64,000 nt of DNA. Origin: Asticcacaulis endophyticus (lineage in GTDB: Bacteria > Pseudomonadota > Alphaproteobacteria > Caulobacterales > Caulobacteraceae). The DNA lies in the NCBI RefSeq assembly GCF_014652575.1, contig NZ_BMZB01000001.1, forward strand, positions 1,293,722-1,357,721. The letters are read 5' to 3'. Of the stretch, positions 9,353 to 17,902 are shown in pieces. A program made the translations under genes and the position numbers. Under the pieces are notes generated by a model. It searched no databases. It was not told the origin of the DNA and was given only the letters and a program-made list of their open reading frames with translations. Each line of letters begins with the position of its first letter. Positions within the stretch are counted from its first letter, which is position 1.

Positions 9353-10186
9353 GTGGTCGATACTTTGAAAATCGCCCTTATTCAGTTGACCACGCCCGCC
9401 GATCAGGCGGTAGCGTTGGCGCAAGCCACGCCGCTTATTGAGCGAGCGGCGGCTGAGGGCGCGCAGCTTATCCTGACGCCGGAATGTTCCAACTTGATGG
9501 AAATCCGCAAGGATCAAAAAGCGCTGAAGGTCACGACGGCGGAGAACGATATCTGCGTTCAGGGCTACCGCGATCTGGCGCGGCGGCTCAAGGTGTCGAT
9601 CCTGATGGGATCGGCGATCGTTCTGGAAAAAGACGGCGACACCCGCGCCGTCAACCGTACCCTGCTGATCGGGCCGGACGGCGACTTTATCGACGCCTAC
9701 GACAAAGTGCATCTGTTCGATGTCGAACTGGCGAACGGCGAATCCTATAAAGAAAGCAATGGCATCCGTGGCGGCGCGCGCGCGGTGGTGACGGAGGTCG
9801 CGGGCGTCAAACTCGGCATGAGCATCTGCTATGATGTGCGTTTTGCCTATCTGTTCCGCGTGCTGGCCAAGGCCGGGGCGTTGGTGATCACCACGCCCGC
9901 GGCTTTTACCGTGCCGACGGGCAAGGCCCACTGGAAAGTGCTGCTGCGGGCGCGGGCGATTGAAACCGGCGCGTTTGTGCTGGCTCCGGCCCAAGGTGGG
10001 GCCCACGAAGATGGCCGTAAGACCTGGGGACATTCCCTGGTCATTGGGCCGTGGGGCGAGGTGATCGCATCACTGGATCACGACCGTCCGGATGTGCTGT
10101 TTGCCACGCTTGATCTGTCTGAAGTGGCCAAGGCGCGCGCGGCCCTGCCGCAGCTTAAGCACGATCGGGATATTGTCCTGTCATGA
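9353..10186 (+). CDS. Carbon-nitrogen hydrolase (Nit1/deaminated glutathione amidase type)
   Basis: A 277-residue nitrilase-superfamily enzyme with the full Glu-Lys-Cys catalytic set: E44 in TPECSN, K118 in YDKVHLFDVE and C159 in MSICYDVRF. The branch containing SICYDVRFAYLFR includes Nit1 amidases that remove deaminated glutathione. Placement next to glutaredoxin fits a thiol-housekeeping role, but the exact substrate is inferred. Translation starts at GTG 9353, three bases after grxC, and the stop overlaps the DUF1178 start by four bases (ATGA). Confidence 0.85.
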   Translation: MVDTLKIALIQLTTPADQAVALAQATPLIERAAAEGAQLILTPECSNLMEIRKDQKALKVTTAENDICVQGYRDLARRLKVSILMGSAIVLEKDGDTRAVNRTLLIGPDGDFIDAYDKVHLFDVELANGESYKESNGIRGGARAVVTEVAGVKLGMSICYDVRFAYLFRVLAKAGALVITTPAAFTVPTGKAHWKVLLRARAIETGAFVLAPAQGGAHEDGRKTWGHSLVIGPWGEVIASLDHDRPDVLFATLDLSEVAKARAALPQLKHDRDIVLS

Positions 10187-10659
10187 TCCGGTATGCGCTA
10201 AAGTGCCCGCACGCCCATGAGTTTGAGGCGTGGTTTTCGTCCTCCTCCGGTTTTGAGGATCAGCAGACGCGCGGACTGATTGAATGTCCGATGTGCGGCG
10301 CAACTGAGGTTGAAAAAGCCATCATGGCCCCCAGTGTGCGCACCACCAAGGGCAAGGACCCGGTTGCGGAAACGCACCGGGTTATGGCCGAGGCCGCCTA
10401 TCAGATGCGCCAGCACGTCGAGAAGAATTTTGATTATGTGGGTGAGGGCTTTGCCAAGGAGGCCCGCGATATCCATGAGGGCTATTCCAAAGACCGGCCC
10501 ATTTACGGCGAAGCGACACCGCAAGATGTGAAATCCCTGATCGAGGATGGCGTGCCGGTAGCCCCTTTGCCGGTGATGAAGCCGGTGGTTCCGCAAGCTG
10601 ATGTGCCCGTTATGCCGTCACCGTCACCAAAGCCTGCGGGCAGTTCAAAACTGAATTAA
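10183..10659 (+). CDS. DUF1178 family protein
   Basis: A 158-residue member of DUF1178, a family of small cytoplasmic proteins of unknown function common in alpha- and betaproteobacteria. It opens MIRYALKCPHAHEFEAWFSSS and carries a CPMCG knuckle near residue 32. With the first cysteine, this could bind zinc like rubredoxin or FmdB domains. The last 40 residues are proline-rich and poorly conserved. It is the last gene of the comF operon and is followed directly by a strong terminator. Confidence 0.85.
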   Translation: MIRYALKCPHAHEFEAWFSSSSGFEDQQTRGLIECPMCGATEVEKAIMAPSVRTTKGKDPVAETHRVMAEAAYQMRQHVEKNFDYVGEGFAKEARDIHEGYSKDRPIYGEATPQDVKSLIEDGVPVAPLPVMKPVVPQADVPVMPSPSPKPAGSSKLN

Positions 10660-10690
10660 AAAAAGCCCGGAGATGTCTCCGGGCTTTTTC
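10657..10690. terminator. Bidirectional rho-independent terminator
   Basis: A perfect stem of AAGCCCGGAGA paired with TCTCCGGGCTT around a two-base loop, flanked by A and T runs on both sides. It can end both the comF operon and the opposing DUF4167 gene. Confidence 0.92.
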
Positions 10691-10694
10691 GTAT

Positions 10695-11744
10695 TTAGGC
10701 TTCTTCGGAGGTGGGCTCGGCCTCAGCCTTTTTACGGCGGGGCGCACGCGGCTTTTTGACCGCCTCAGCCGGGGCTTCATCTGGCTCAGGCGCAGATACC
10801 GCTTCAACCTCACGCGGCGTACGGGGCGCGCGCAGGAAGGCCGGCAGATGGTCGGCATCGACATTGGCGGGCGGCGGCGTATAGGCCGGTTCCGCGACCG
10901 GCGCCAGAGGCACTGGCGCTAAGGGCACCGAGAAGGGCTCGGTTGAGGCGATGACCGGCGGCGCACCCAGCGGGTCGGCGACAATCTGCTCCTGTTCGTT
11001 CAGGCGCTGACTGCGGCGGCGCTCATAGCGCTCACGGCGGGTTTCGCGGCGATTGCCGTCGGCATCAAATTGGTCACGTTCAGGGCCCTTATCTGGGCCA
11101 CGATCTGCGCCCACGCGCTCAGGCGCACGTTCTTGCCCGCGTTCTGGGGCACGATCTGGCCCACGCTCAGGGCGCGGTTCACGCGGTTCTCTGGGCTCAC
11201 GCGCCTCATAGGGGCGATCACGGTTGCGGTCACGGTCATTACGGTCGCGATTGCGGTCGTTACGATCTCTGTCGTTGCGGTCATTACGGTCACGATTGTT
11301 GCGATCATCGCGGCGTGGGCGCTGATCGCCCTCAGCGGTAGTCTCATTCGTGTCATAGGACTCAGTTTCAGTCGCTTCGGCCTGAACGTCACCGCCCTCG
11401 TTTTCGCCATCGCCGTCTTCTTCGACGTCATAGAAGTTCGAGAACGGGTCACGCACCACAAATTCCGAGACGGCACGGGTAGGCTGCATCTGACGGATCA
11501 GGCGGAAATAATGCTCGGCGTGCTGCAGGTAGTTTTCGGCCAGAACCCGGTCGCCGGACGAATTGGCGTCGCGGGCAAGCTGCTGATATTTTTCGTAGAT
11601 GGTCTGAGCATTGCCGCGAACCTTGGCCCCTTCGGGGCCGGTGGATTCGTAGGCGCGGTTGGGGTTGTTGTTCTGCTGACCAGAGGGTTTAGTGGTATTG
11701 CGATTCCGGCCACGTTGCCGTTTCATACCCCTGAAATCTTTCAT
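10695..11744 (-). CDS. DUF4167 protein with arginine/aspartate-rich low-complexity region
   Basis: A 349-residue protein. The conserved DUF4167 part is at the N-terminus: QRGRNRN, then AKVRGNAQTIYEKYQQLARDA and ENYLQHAEHYFRLI, residues 5-95. The middle (about 135-185) is a run of RDRND/RNRD repeats, followed by an RGPDRAPERG-rich stretch and a proline/alanine-rich C-terminus ending in RRKKAEAE. Arginine-rich repeats like these usually bind RNA, but no function is established. Either ATG 11744 or ATG 11726 could be the start. It is downstream of prmC on the same strand, 287 bases away, and that gap shows no gene. Confidence 0.85.
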   Translation of the reverse strand: MKDFRGMKRQRGRNRNTTKPSGQQNNNPNRAYESTGPEGAKVRGNAQTIYEKYQQLARDANSSGDRVLAENYLQHAEHYFRLIRQMQPTRAVSEFVVRDPFSNFYDVEEDGDGENEGGDVQAEATETESYDTNETTAEGDQRPRRDDRNNRDRNDRNDRDRNDRNRDRNDRDRNRDRPYEAREPREPREPRPERGPDRAPERGQERAPERVGADRGPDKGPERDQFDADGNRRETRRERYERRRSQRLNEQEQIVADPLGAPPVIASTEPFSVPLAPVPLAPVAEPAYTPPPANVDADHLPAFLRAPRTPREVEAVSAPEPDEAPAEAVKKPRAPRRKKAEAEPTSEEA

Positions 11745-12031
11745 GTGTGTGCGACCGTTCTATACGCTTCGCCCGCATTGGGGCGGCAAATTTTCGTAAA
11801 TCCAGCAAATGCTTATGGTTATTCGGATGGATACGACCATAGTATTTGGTGATGTCTTTTGGGTCGGTTTGTGCGCGCGGGGTGGCCCCGTATGAAATAC
11901 CCGTCGTGCGCCCGACCAGCCTGCTTCGCCCAATTTACGTGATACGGACTATTCGTATCACCGCAGGCGTTAACAAGGGATGGAAGACACCCCTTGATTA
12001 GCGGCAAATCAATCAAACGCCAAGCGATTTT

Positions 12032-12898
12032 TTAAAGTACGAATTTTTGGCCGATCACGATGCGCGGGTTTGTCGACAGGTCGAGCAGGGTGTGGACGTT
12101 GATAAATCCCGCCTCTTTCATAATCTTTTCAACCGCTTCGGATTGATCATAGCCGATTTCGATATAGGCCATGCCGTCTTTTTTAAGGACGCGGAAAACG
12201 TCGGGGATAAGCTCGATATAGGCTTGCAGGCCGTCCGGTCCGCCGTCCAGCGCCAGAATCGGGTCGTGCTCTTTCACTTCCGGATCAAGGGTGGGGATAA
12301 CCTCTGAGCGGATATAGGGCGGGTTTGAGGCCACGAAATCAAAGCTGTCATCGGCCATGCCGACCGCCCAGGAGGTGCGTAAAAATGCCGCACGTCCCGC
12401 AAGACCCAGATTGGCGGCATTTTCGCGCGCGACCGCCAAGGCTTCTTCGGAAATGTCGGTGCCGAGGCCGCGCGCGGCTGGACGCTCCGCCAGAATCGAA
12501 AGCAGAATTGCGCCGGAACCGACGCCCAGATCGGCGACCTGAAACGATTGCCCCTCTTCGGTGCGCTTTAGGATCAGATCAACCAGACATTCGGTCTCCG
12601 GACGCGGCGACAGGACGTGAGAATTGATATTGAGCATCAGTTTCCAGAAACCCTTGCGGCCTAAGATCCGCGACACAGGCATGCGCTTGAGGCGCTTTGA
12701 CAGGTAATCTTCGAGGGTGGCGACCTGATCCGCCGTCAGCGGACGATACGGGTCGGTGATAATATCAGCGCGGCTGGCGCCGGTAGCGGCTTCCAGCAAC
12801 AGGCGGGCGTCAATGGCTGGGGAATCGAGGCCTGCGGCCTTGAGGCGGGCTTGGGCGGATTTCCAGGCGTTGACGAGGGTGGTTGTTGTTTCGGTCAT
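12032..12898 (-). CDS. prmC: Peptide chain release factor N5-glutamine methyltransferase
   Basis: A 288-residue enzyme that methylates the glutamine of the GGQ motif in release factors RF1 and RF2. The N-terminal helical domain includes VSRILGRKGFW near residue 78. The Rossmann domain has DLGVGSGAI, and the signature catalytic NPPY box is near residue 185. I take the ATG at 12898 (MTETTTTLVNAW); a longer frame starts at TTG 12910. Its substrate gene prfA is about 8 kb away instead of adjacent as in many bacteria. Confidence 0.92.
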   Translation of the reverse strand: MTETTTTLVNAWKSAQARLKAAGLDSPAIDARLLLEAATGASRADIITDPYRPLTADQVATLEDYLSKRLKRMPVSRILGRKGFWKLMLNINSHVLSPRPETECLVDLILKRTEEGQSFQVADLGVGSGAILLSILAERPAARGLGTDISEEALAVARENAANLGLAGRAAFLRTSWAVGMADDSFDFVASNPPYIRSEVIPTLDPEVKEHDPILALDGGPDGLQAYIELIPDVFRVLKKDGMAYIEIGYDQSEAVEKIMKEAGFINVHTLLDLSTNPRIVIGQKFVL

Positions 12899-12989
12899 GG
12901 AGGAACTCAAAAATCTATGGGCGTGGGCTCAAGGCGCGAGCCCTCAAACAGCGAAGCGGTAGGGCAAAAACAAGCGTTAGCCCCGCCCA

Positions 12990-13829
12990 TCAGAAGTACC
13001 GCGCCACCATCATATAGTTGACCGCTATATCGTTCGACAACGCCCATTGGTCAAGTATCGGGTTATAACTGACCCCCACGGCCGGATCAGGCGTCAGGTC
13101 AGTTTCCGACAGAAAGTCCTCGATTTCGGACGGTTTTAAGAACTTGTTCCAGTCGTGGGTCCCTTGCGGCACCCAGCGCAGCACGTATTCCGCCGCCACG
13201 ATCCCGAGAGCGAAGGATTTGGTCGTCCGGTTGAGCGTGGCCACAAACATCAACCCGCCGGGTTTAACTAAAGACGCGCAGGTTTTCAGGAACTCACGCG
13301 GATCGGCAACGTGTTCGATCACTTCCATGCACAGAACGACATCGAACAGGGGTTCGCCCGACGCCGCCAATTGTTCCACGGTCTGCGCCAGATAGCGGAT
13401 ATCAAGCCCGTCTTGCGTCGCGTGGGCCTTAGCCGTGCCGATGTTTTTTTCCGACGCATCAAGGCCAGTGACCTCAAAGCCCATCCGTCGCATGGGTTCA
13501 CTCAACAACCCGCCGCCGCAGCCGACATCAAGCAGGCGCATATGGTCAAAGGGGTGAATATCGTCACCGTCAAGATGCGAAAAATGCATCAGGCAGGTAT
13601 CGCGGATAAAGCGCACGCGGGTCGGATTGAACTTATGCAGAGGCGCAAACTCGCCCTTAACGTCCCACCATTTGGCGGCCAGCGCTGAAAAACGCGCCAC
13701 TTCGGCTTCGTCGATCGAAAATCCACTCGCCGGTGAATTTGTCGCATCCGTTACGTCTTTTGCGGAATTTTCACCGCCAGAGGCCGTGAAAGCTTGCGTT
13801 TCGGGAATATTTTTTCGCGTAAGCGCCAT
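12990..13829 (-). CDS. ubiG: Ubiquinone biosynthesis O-methyltransferase UbiG
   Basis: A 279-residue methyltransferase for both O-methylation steps of ubiquinone synthesis. The UbiG signature [20 protein letters not shown] is near residues 47-66, followed by motif [14 protein letters not shown] near 98. A 40-residue N-terminal extension is longer than in the E. coli enzyme. It is divergent from lysC, with a 153-base shared promoter region. That arrangement is common in Caulobacterales. Confidence 0.93.
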   Translation of the reverse strand: MALTRKNIPETQAFTASGGENSAKDVTDATNSPASGFSIDEAEVARFSALAAKWWDVKGEFAPLHKFNPTRVRFIRDTCLMHFSHLDGDDIHPFDHMRLLDVGCGGGLLSEPMRRMGFEVTGLDASEKNIGTAKAHATQDGLDIRYLAQTVEQLAASGEPLFDVVLCMEVIEHVADPREFLKTCASLVKPGGLMFVATLNRTTKSFALGIVAAEYVLRWVPQGTHDWNKFLKPSEIEDFLSETDLTPDPAVGVSYNPILDQWALSNDIAVNYMMVARYF

Positions 13830-13982
13830 TTTTTATGTCCATTTCGCGGGCGAAACCGGTGCGCAACTCTTGCAGGCTGCGCGTCATGTCGCTAAATATG
13901 CCCGCCTTGAGCGACGGGCAAGCTTTAAGAATAGGTCTTCATAGCATCTTTTGTACGTCAAACAGTCAGGATTTGTATCACA

Positions 13983-15239
13983 GTGACTCGCTTAGTCATG
14001 AAATTCGGCGGCACGTCCATGGCCGATCTGGAGCGCATCCGCCGGGCGGCGCGTCTGGTCGCGGCAGAGGTCGATGCCGGTCATAATGTCGCCGTCGTGG
14101 TCTCGGCCATGTCGGGCAAGACCAACGAACTGGTCGCCTGGACCGATGGCGCCGGTAAGCCCACAGGTAAGGCCTTAGAAGGCGATGACGAATATGATGT
14201 TGTCGTAGCCTCCGGTGAACAGGTGACCGCAGGTCTTCTGTCGATGGTTCTGCGCAACATGGGCTATGACGCCATCTCGATGATGGGCTGGCAGGTGCCG
14301 ATTATTACCTCCGACATTCACGGTAAGGCCCGTATTCTCGACATCCCCCCCGCAAAGCTTGAGACCGCGCTTGATGCCGGTCAGATCGTGGTCGTGCCGG
14401 GCTTTCAGGGTGTCACCGAATCCGGTCGCATCACGACGCTGGGCCGGGGTGGTTCGGATACGTCGGCTGTGGCTGTGGCGGCGGCGGTAAAGGCGATTCG
14501 CTGTGATATCTATACCGATGTCGACGGGGTCTACACCACCGATCCGCGCGTCGAAGCCAAGGCCCGCCGCCTCAAAAAGATTTCATTTGAAGAGATGCTG
14601 GAAATGGCGTCCCTTGGGGCCAAGGTGCTTCAGACCCGCTCGGTCGAGCTGGCCATGGGGCAGCGTATGCCGGTGCGCGTGTTGTCTTCTTTTGTGGAGC
14701 CGGGCGAAAATATTGATCAGGGCACCATCGTGTGCGACGAGGACGAAATCGTGGAAAAGCATATTATTTCCGGCGTGGCCTTCAGCCGTGATGAAGCCAA
14801 AATCACCCTTCTGGGCCTGCCAAATAAGGTCGGCGTGTCGGCAGCGGTGTTCTCAAAGCTGGCGCAGGCCAACATCAATGTCGACATGATCGTTCAGTCT
14901 GAAAAGCGCTCCGGTGACTATGCCAACCAGTTGTTCACCGTCGGCAGACGTGACGCTCAGGCTGCCGCCGACATCATGAACGCGGCCAAGGACGAACTGG
15001 GTTATGATACGCTGAAAGTCGATGAAAACGTCGCCAAGGTCTCGATCGTCGGCGTCGGTATGCGCTCGCACACCGGCGTGGCGGAAACCATGTTCCGTGC
15101 TCTGTCCGATAAGGGCATCAACATTCAGGTGATTTCGACCTCTGAGATCAAGATTTCGGTGCTGATTGACGAAGCCTATACCGAGCTGGCCGTGCGCGCC
15201 CTGCATGCGGCATACGGTCTGGACAAGATAGGCGTGTAA
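13983..15239 (+). CDS. lysC: Aspartate kinase
   Basis: A 418-residue monofunctional aspartokinase, the first step toward lysine, threonine and methionine. The kinase domain starts with the KFGGTS motif (residues 6-11) and contains the TTLGRGGSDTSA segment near 155. Two ACT domains in the last 150 residues should bind lysine and threonine for feedback control. Translation begins at GTG 13983. A rho-independent terminator follows. Confidence 0.95.
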   Translation: MTRLVMKFGGTSMADLERIRRAARLVAAEVDAGHNVAVVVSAMSGKTNELVAWTDGAGKPTGKALEGDDEYDVVVASGEQVTAGLLSMVLRNMGYDAISMMGWQVPIITSDIHGKARILDIPPAKLETALDAGQIVVVPGFQGVTESGRITTLGRGGSDTSAVAVAAAVKAIRCDIYTDVDGVYTTDPRVEAKARRLKKISFEEMLEMASLGAKVLQTRSVELAMGQRMPVRVLSSFVEPGENIDQGTIVCDEDEIVEKHIISGVAFSRDEAKITLLGLPNKVGVSAAVFSKLAQANINVDMIVQSEKRSGDYANQLFTVGRRDAQAAADIMNAAKDELGYDTLKVDENVAKVSIVGVGMRSHTGVAETMFRALSDKGINIQVISTSEIKISVLIDEAYTELAVRALHAAYGLDKIGV

Positions 15240-15286
15240 AGCCTAATGGGCGGATGAGTTTCGGCTCATTACGGATATGTGAGTGT

Positions 15287-15320
15287 AAAAACGCCGCACG
15301 GCTTGACCTGCGGCGTTTTT
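15287..15320 (+). terminator. Rho-independent terminator after lysC
   Basis: The stem AAAAACGCCGCA pairs with TGCGGCGTTTTT around a ten-base loop, ending in a T run. Confidence 0.9.
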
Positions 15321-15387
15321 CTATGGTGTGGGTATGCCAAAAATATAATAGTTACGTTCAGGGCTTCGATTAGGGAATAGAGTCACT

Positions 15388-17649
15388 ATGAAATCCGGTC
15401 TCGCCATCAAGGGCCAAAGAGGGCTGCTGCGCCAGATCCGTGAGGTCATGGCCGACGGTACCACCGCACAGGTCAGACTTGATGCCGTGGTGCGCATCAT
15501 TGCCAATTCGATGGTGGCCGAGGTCTGTTCGATCTATCTGCGTCGTACTTCCGAAGAACTGGAACTGTTCGCCACCGAAGGTCTGAACCGCGCCGCCGTC
15601 CACAATACCCGCCTGCGTTTGACCGAAGGTCTGGTCGGTGAGGTTGCCCGCGCCGGTGCCCCGCTTAATTTATCGGACGCACCGGCTAATCCAAACTTTG
15701 CCTACCGTCCGGAAACGGGCGAAGACCCCTATAACTCGTTCTTAGGGGTGCCACTGCTGCGCGGCGGGCGGACCATTGGCGTCCTGGTCGTGCAAAACCG
15801 CGCCATGCGCCACTATCAGGAAGAAGAGGTTGAGGATCTTCAGATCATCGCCATGGTTCTGGCCGAAATGGTGGCGGCGGGCGATCTTCAGGTCTTTGAC
15901 GAACTGAAGGACATTGAGCTTGCGCCCCATAAGCCGGAGCGGCTCAAGGGGGCGGCGTTCTCAGACGGCATCGCCCTTGGGGTCGTTATACTGCACGAGG
16001 TGCCGGTCACGCCTGAGCACCTGCTGTCAGATGATCCGGTGGCCGAAGAGGTGCGCCTGCTGACCGCGATTACGTCGCTGCGCGAACAGATTGATGAGAT
16101 GTTTGAGGGCCAGCACGGTCTGGCCGGGCCGACCTTTGACGTGCTCGAAACCTACCGCATGTTTGCCCATGATCGCGGCTGGACGCGCAATCTGGTCGAG
16201 GCGGTGCGCTCAGGCCTGACGGCCGAAGCCGCCGTTGAGCGCGTCCGTAATGAGCAGCGCGCCCGGATGAACTCAGCCCGTGACGCCTATATGCGCGAAC
16301 GCCTGCATGACCTCGAAGATCTGGCCAATCGGCTGTTGCGGGTGCTGGCGGGCAAGAGCACCGTGGCGCGCGAAATCCCTGAAAATTCCATTCTGGTGGC
16401 GCGTGATCTGGGCCCGGCGGACCTGCTGGAATATGACCGCAAGAAGCTGAAAGGCATCTTGCTGGAAGAAGGCTCGGCCGCTGCCCACGCGGCTATTGTG
16501 GCGCGCGCCTTGCAAATCCCGTGTGTGGGCAGGCTCAATGGTCTGCGCGACCGGGTCAGTCAGAACGATGCCGTTATTGTTGATGGCGAAACCGGCGAAG
16601 CGTATCTGAGGCCGCGTCCCGACATTATTGGTGCCACCCACGCCCGTATGGATGTCCGCGCCCAGAAACGCGCTGAGTTCATCAAGATCAAGAACGTCCC
16701 GGCCATTACTAAGGATGGCCACAGCGTCGCCATGCTGATGAACGCCGGTCTGGAGTTTGATCTTGAGATCATGCACGAAACAGGGGCTGAGGGCATTGGA
16801 CTGTTTCGTACCGAATTTCAGTTCATGGTCTCTGAGGATCTACCGCGTCTCAAGCGCCAAACCGAACTTTATGAACGGGTGATGGATGAGGCCGTCGATA
16901 AGCCGGTGACCTTCCGCACCCTTGATTTGGGTGGGGATAAGATTCTGCCCTATATGGAGACCGAGCGCGAAGAAAACCCGGCCCTGGGATGGCGCGCCGT
17001 GCGTATGGGCCTTGATCGTCCGGCCTTGCTGAGGATGCAGATACGCGCTCTGATCATCGCCGCGCGTGGCCGCGAGTTGCGCATCATGTTCCCGATGGTC
17101 GCCTCGATTGATGAGTTCCGTCAGGCGCGCGAATGGGTCGATGTCGAAATGGCCTGGGCCAAGCGGCGCGGGCGGGCTTTGCCGTCAGTGTTGCGGGTCG
17201 GGGTGATGATCGAGTGTCCGTCCCTGCTGTGGCATCTGGATGCCCTGCTGCCGATGGTCGATTTCGCCAGCGTCGGCACCAATGACCTGACGCAGTATCT
17301 GTTTGCCGCCGACCGCACCAATCCGCGTGTGGCCGAGCGTTATGACGTGCTGTCGCCGCCGATGCTGCGGGCCTTGTCGTCGATCCGTCAGGCGGCGGAT
17401 GAGAGCGGCACGCCGGTGTCAGTCTGCGGTGAAATGGCCGGTAAGCCGCTGGAAGCCTTTGTGCTGGTTGCGCTGGGGTTCAACCGTCTGTCGATGCCGC
17501 CCGCAGGCATTGGTCAGGTCAAGCGCATGATCCTAAGCTGCGACCGTGAGGCGGCGTCAAAGGCCATCACCCGCATGATGACGAGTTCATACAGTTCGCT
17601 GCGCAGCGAAATTCTGTCGTTAGCGAGAAAGCTTAATGTAGACCTCTAA
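15388..17649 (+). CDS. ptsP: Phosphoenolpyruvate-protein phosphotransferase of the nitrogen PTS (EI-Ntr)
   Basis: A 753-residue regulatory enzyme I. A GAF domain (about residues 20-165) precedes the PEP-using enzyme I body. The phosphorylated histidine is H367 in AAAHAAIVARAL. PEP-binding landmarks are LDLGGDKILPY near 515, SVGTNDLTQY near 630 and the active-site VCGEMAG near 678. It passes phosphate to NPr and EIIA-Ntr, which sense nitrogen state, and its GAF domain typically binds glutamine. The position after lysC is a conserved alphaproteobacterial arrangement. Confidence 0.94.
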   Translation: MKSGLAIKGQRGLLRQIREVMADGTTAQVRLDAVVRIIANSMVAEVCSIYLRRTSEELELFATEGLNRAAVHNTRLRLTEGLVGEVARAGAPLNLSDAPANPNFAYRPETGEDPYNSFLGVPLLRGGRTIGVLVVQNRAMRHYQEEEVEDLQIIAMVLAEMVAAGDLQVFDELKDIELAPHKPERLKGAAFSDGIALGVVILHEVPVTPEHLLSDDPVAEEVRLLTAITSLREQIDEMFEGQHGLAGPTFDVLETYRMFAHDRGWTRNLVEAVRSGLTAEAAVERVRNEQRARMNSARDAYMRERLHDLEDLANRLLRVLAGKSTVAREIPENSILVARDLGPADLLEYDRKKLKGILLEEGSAAAHAAIVARALQIPCVGRLNGLRDRVSQNDAVIVDGETGEAYLRPRPDIIGATHARMDVRAQKRAEFIKIKNVPAITKDGHSVAMLMNAGLEFDLEIMHETGAEGIGLFRTEFQFMVSEDLPRLKRQTELYERVMDEAVDKPVTFRTLDLGGDKILPYMETEREENPALGWRAVRMGLDRPALLRMQIRALIIAARGRELRIMFPMVASIDEFRQAREWVDVEMAWAKRRGRALPSVLRVGVMIECPSLLWHLDALLPMVDFASVGTNDLTQYLFAADRTNPRVAERYDVLSPPMLRALSSIRQAADESGTPVSVCGEMAGKPLEAFVLVALGFNRLSMPPAGIGQVKRMILSCDREAASKAITRMMTSSYSSLRSEILSLARKLNVDL

Positions 17650-17650
17650 T

Positions 17651-17852
17651 TCATACCTCCCCATTTTAATGGGGAGCCGGGCGGCCGGTGCCGGGGACCG
17701 CACGAGTTTACGTAGTAAACGAGATGTGGTGGTGGGGGTTCTTTGAGGCATCAACATCCATAAACAAAGGTAAGGTTCCTCTAACAAGGCCCCCCCTCCG
17801 TCATTTCGCTGTCGCTCAATGCCACCTCGCCCGGCAAGCCAGGGGAGTATAA
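17651..17852. repeat. GC-rich intergenic repeat region, copy 5
   Basis: This fills the gap between ptsP and the GGDEF-EAL gene. A CTCCCC/GGGGAG hairpin lies near 17657-17677, a TTTACGTAGTAAA inverted repeat near 17707-17719, and a module starting CCCCCTCCGTCATTTCGCT at 17791. That last module is nearly identical to one at 28662-28702. No gene is seen. Confidence 0.7.
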
Positions 17853-17902
17853 TGCATATCAAAAGTACACTGAGGCGTAAGCCGAAGGACTTTTGATATG
17901 GC

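Noticed and set aside
9065-10033. Minus-strand open frame of 322 codons opposite grxC and the nitrilase gene
   Set aside because: Antisense shadow of two clear genes.
11070-11852. Plus-strand hydrophobic open frame opposite DUF4167
   Set aside because: The apparent membrane segments are the complement of the RDRND repeat codons, so it is an artefact.
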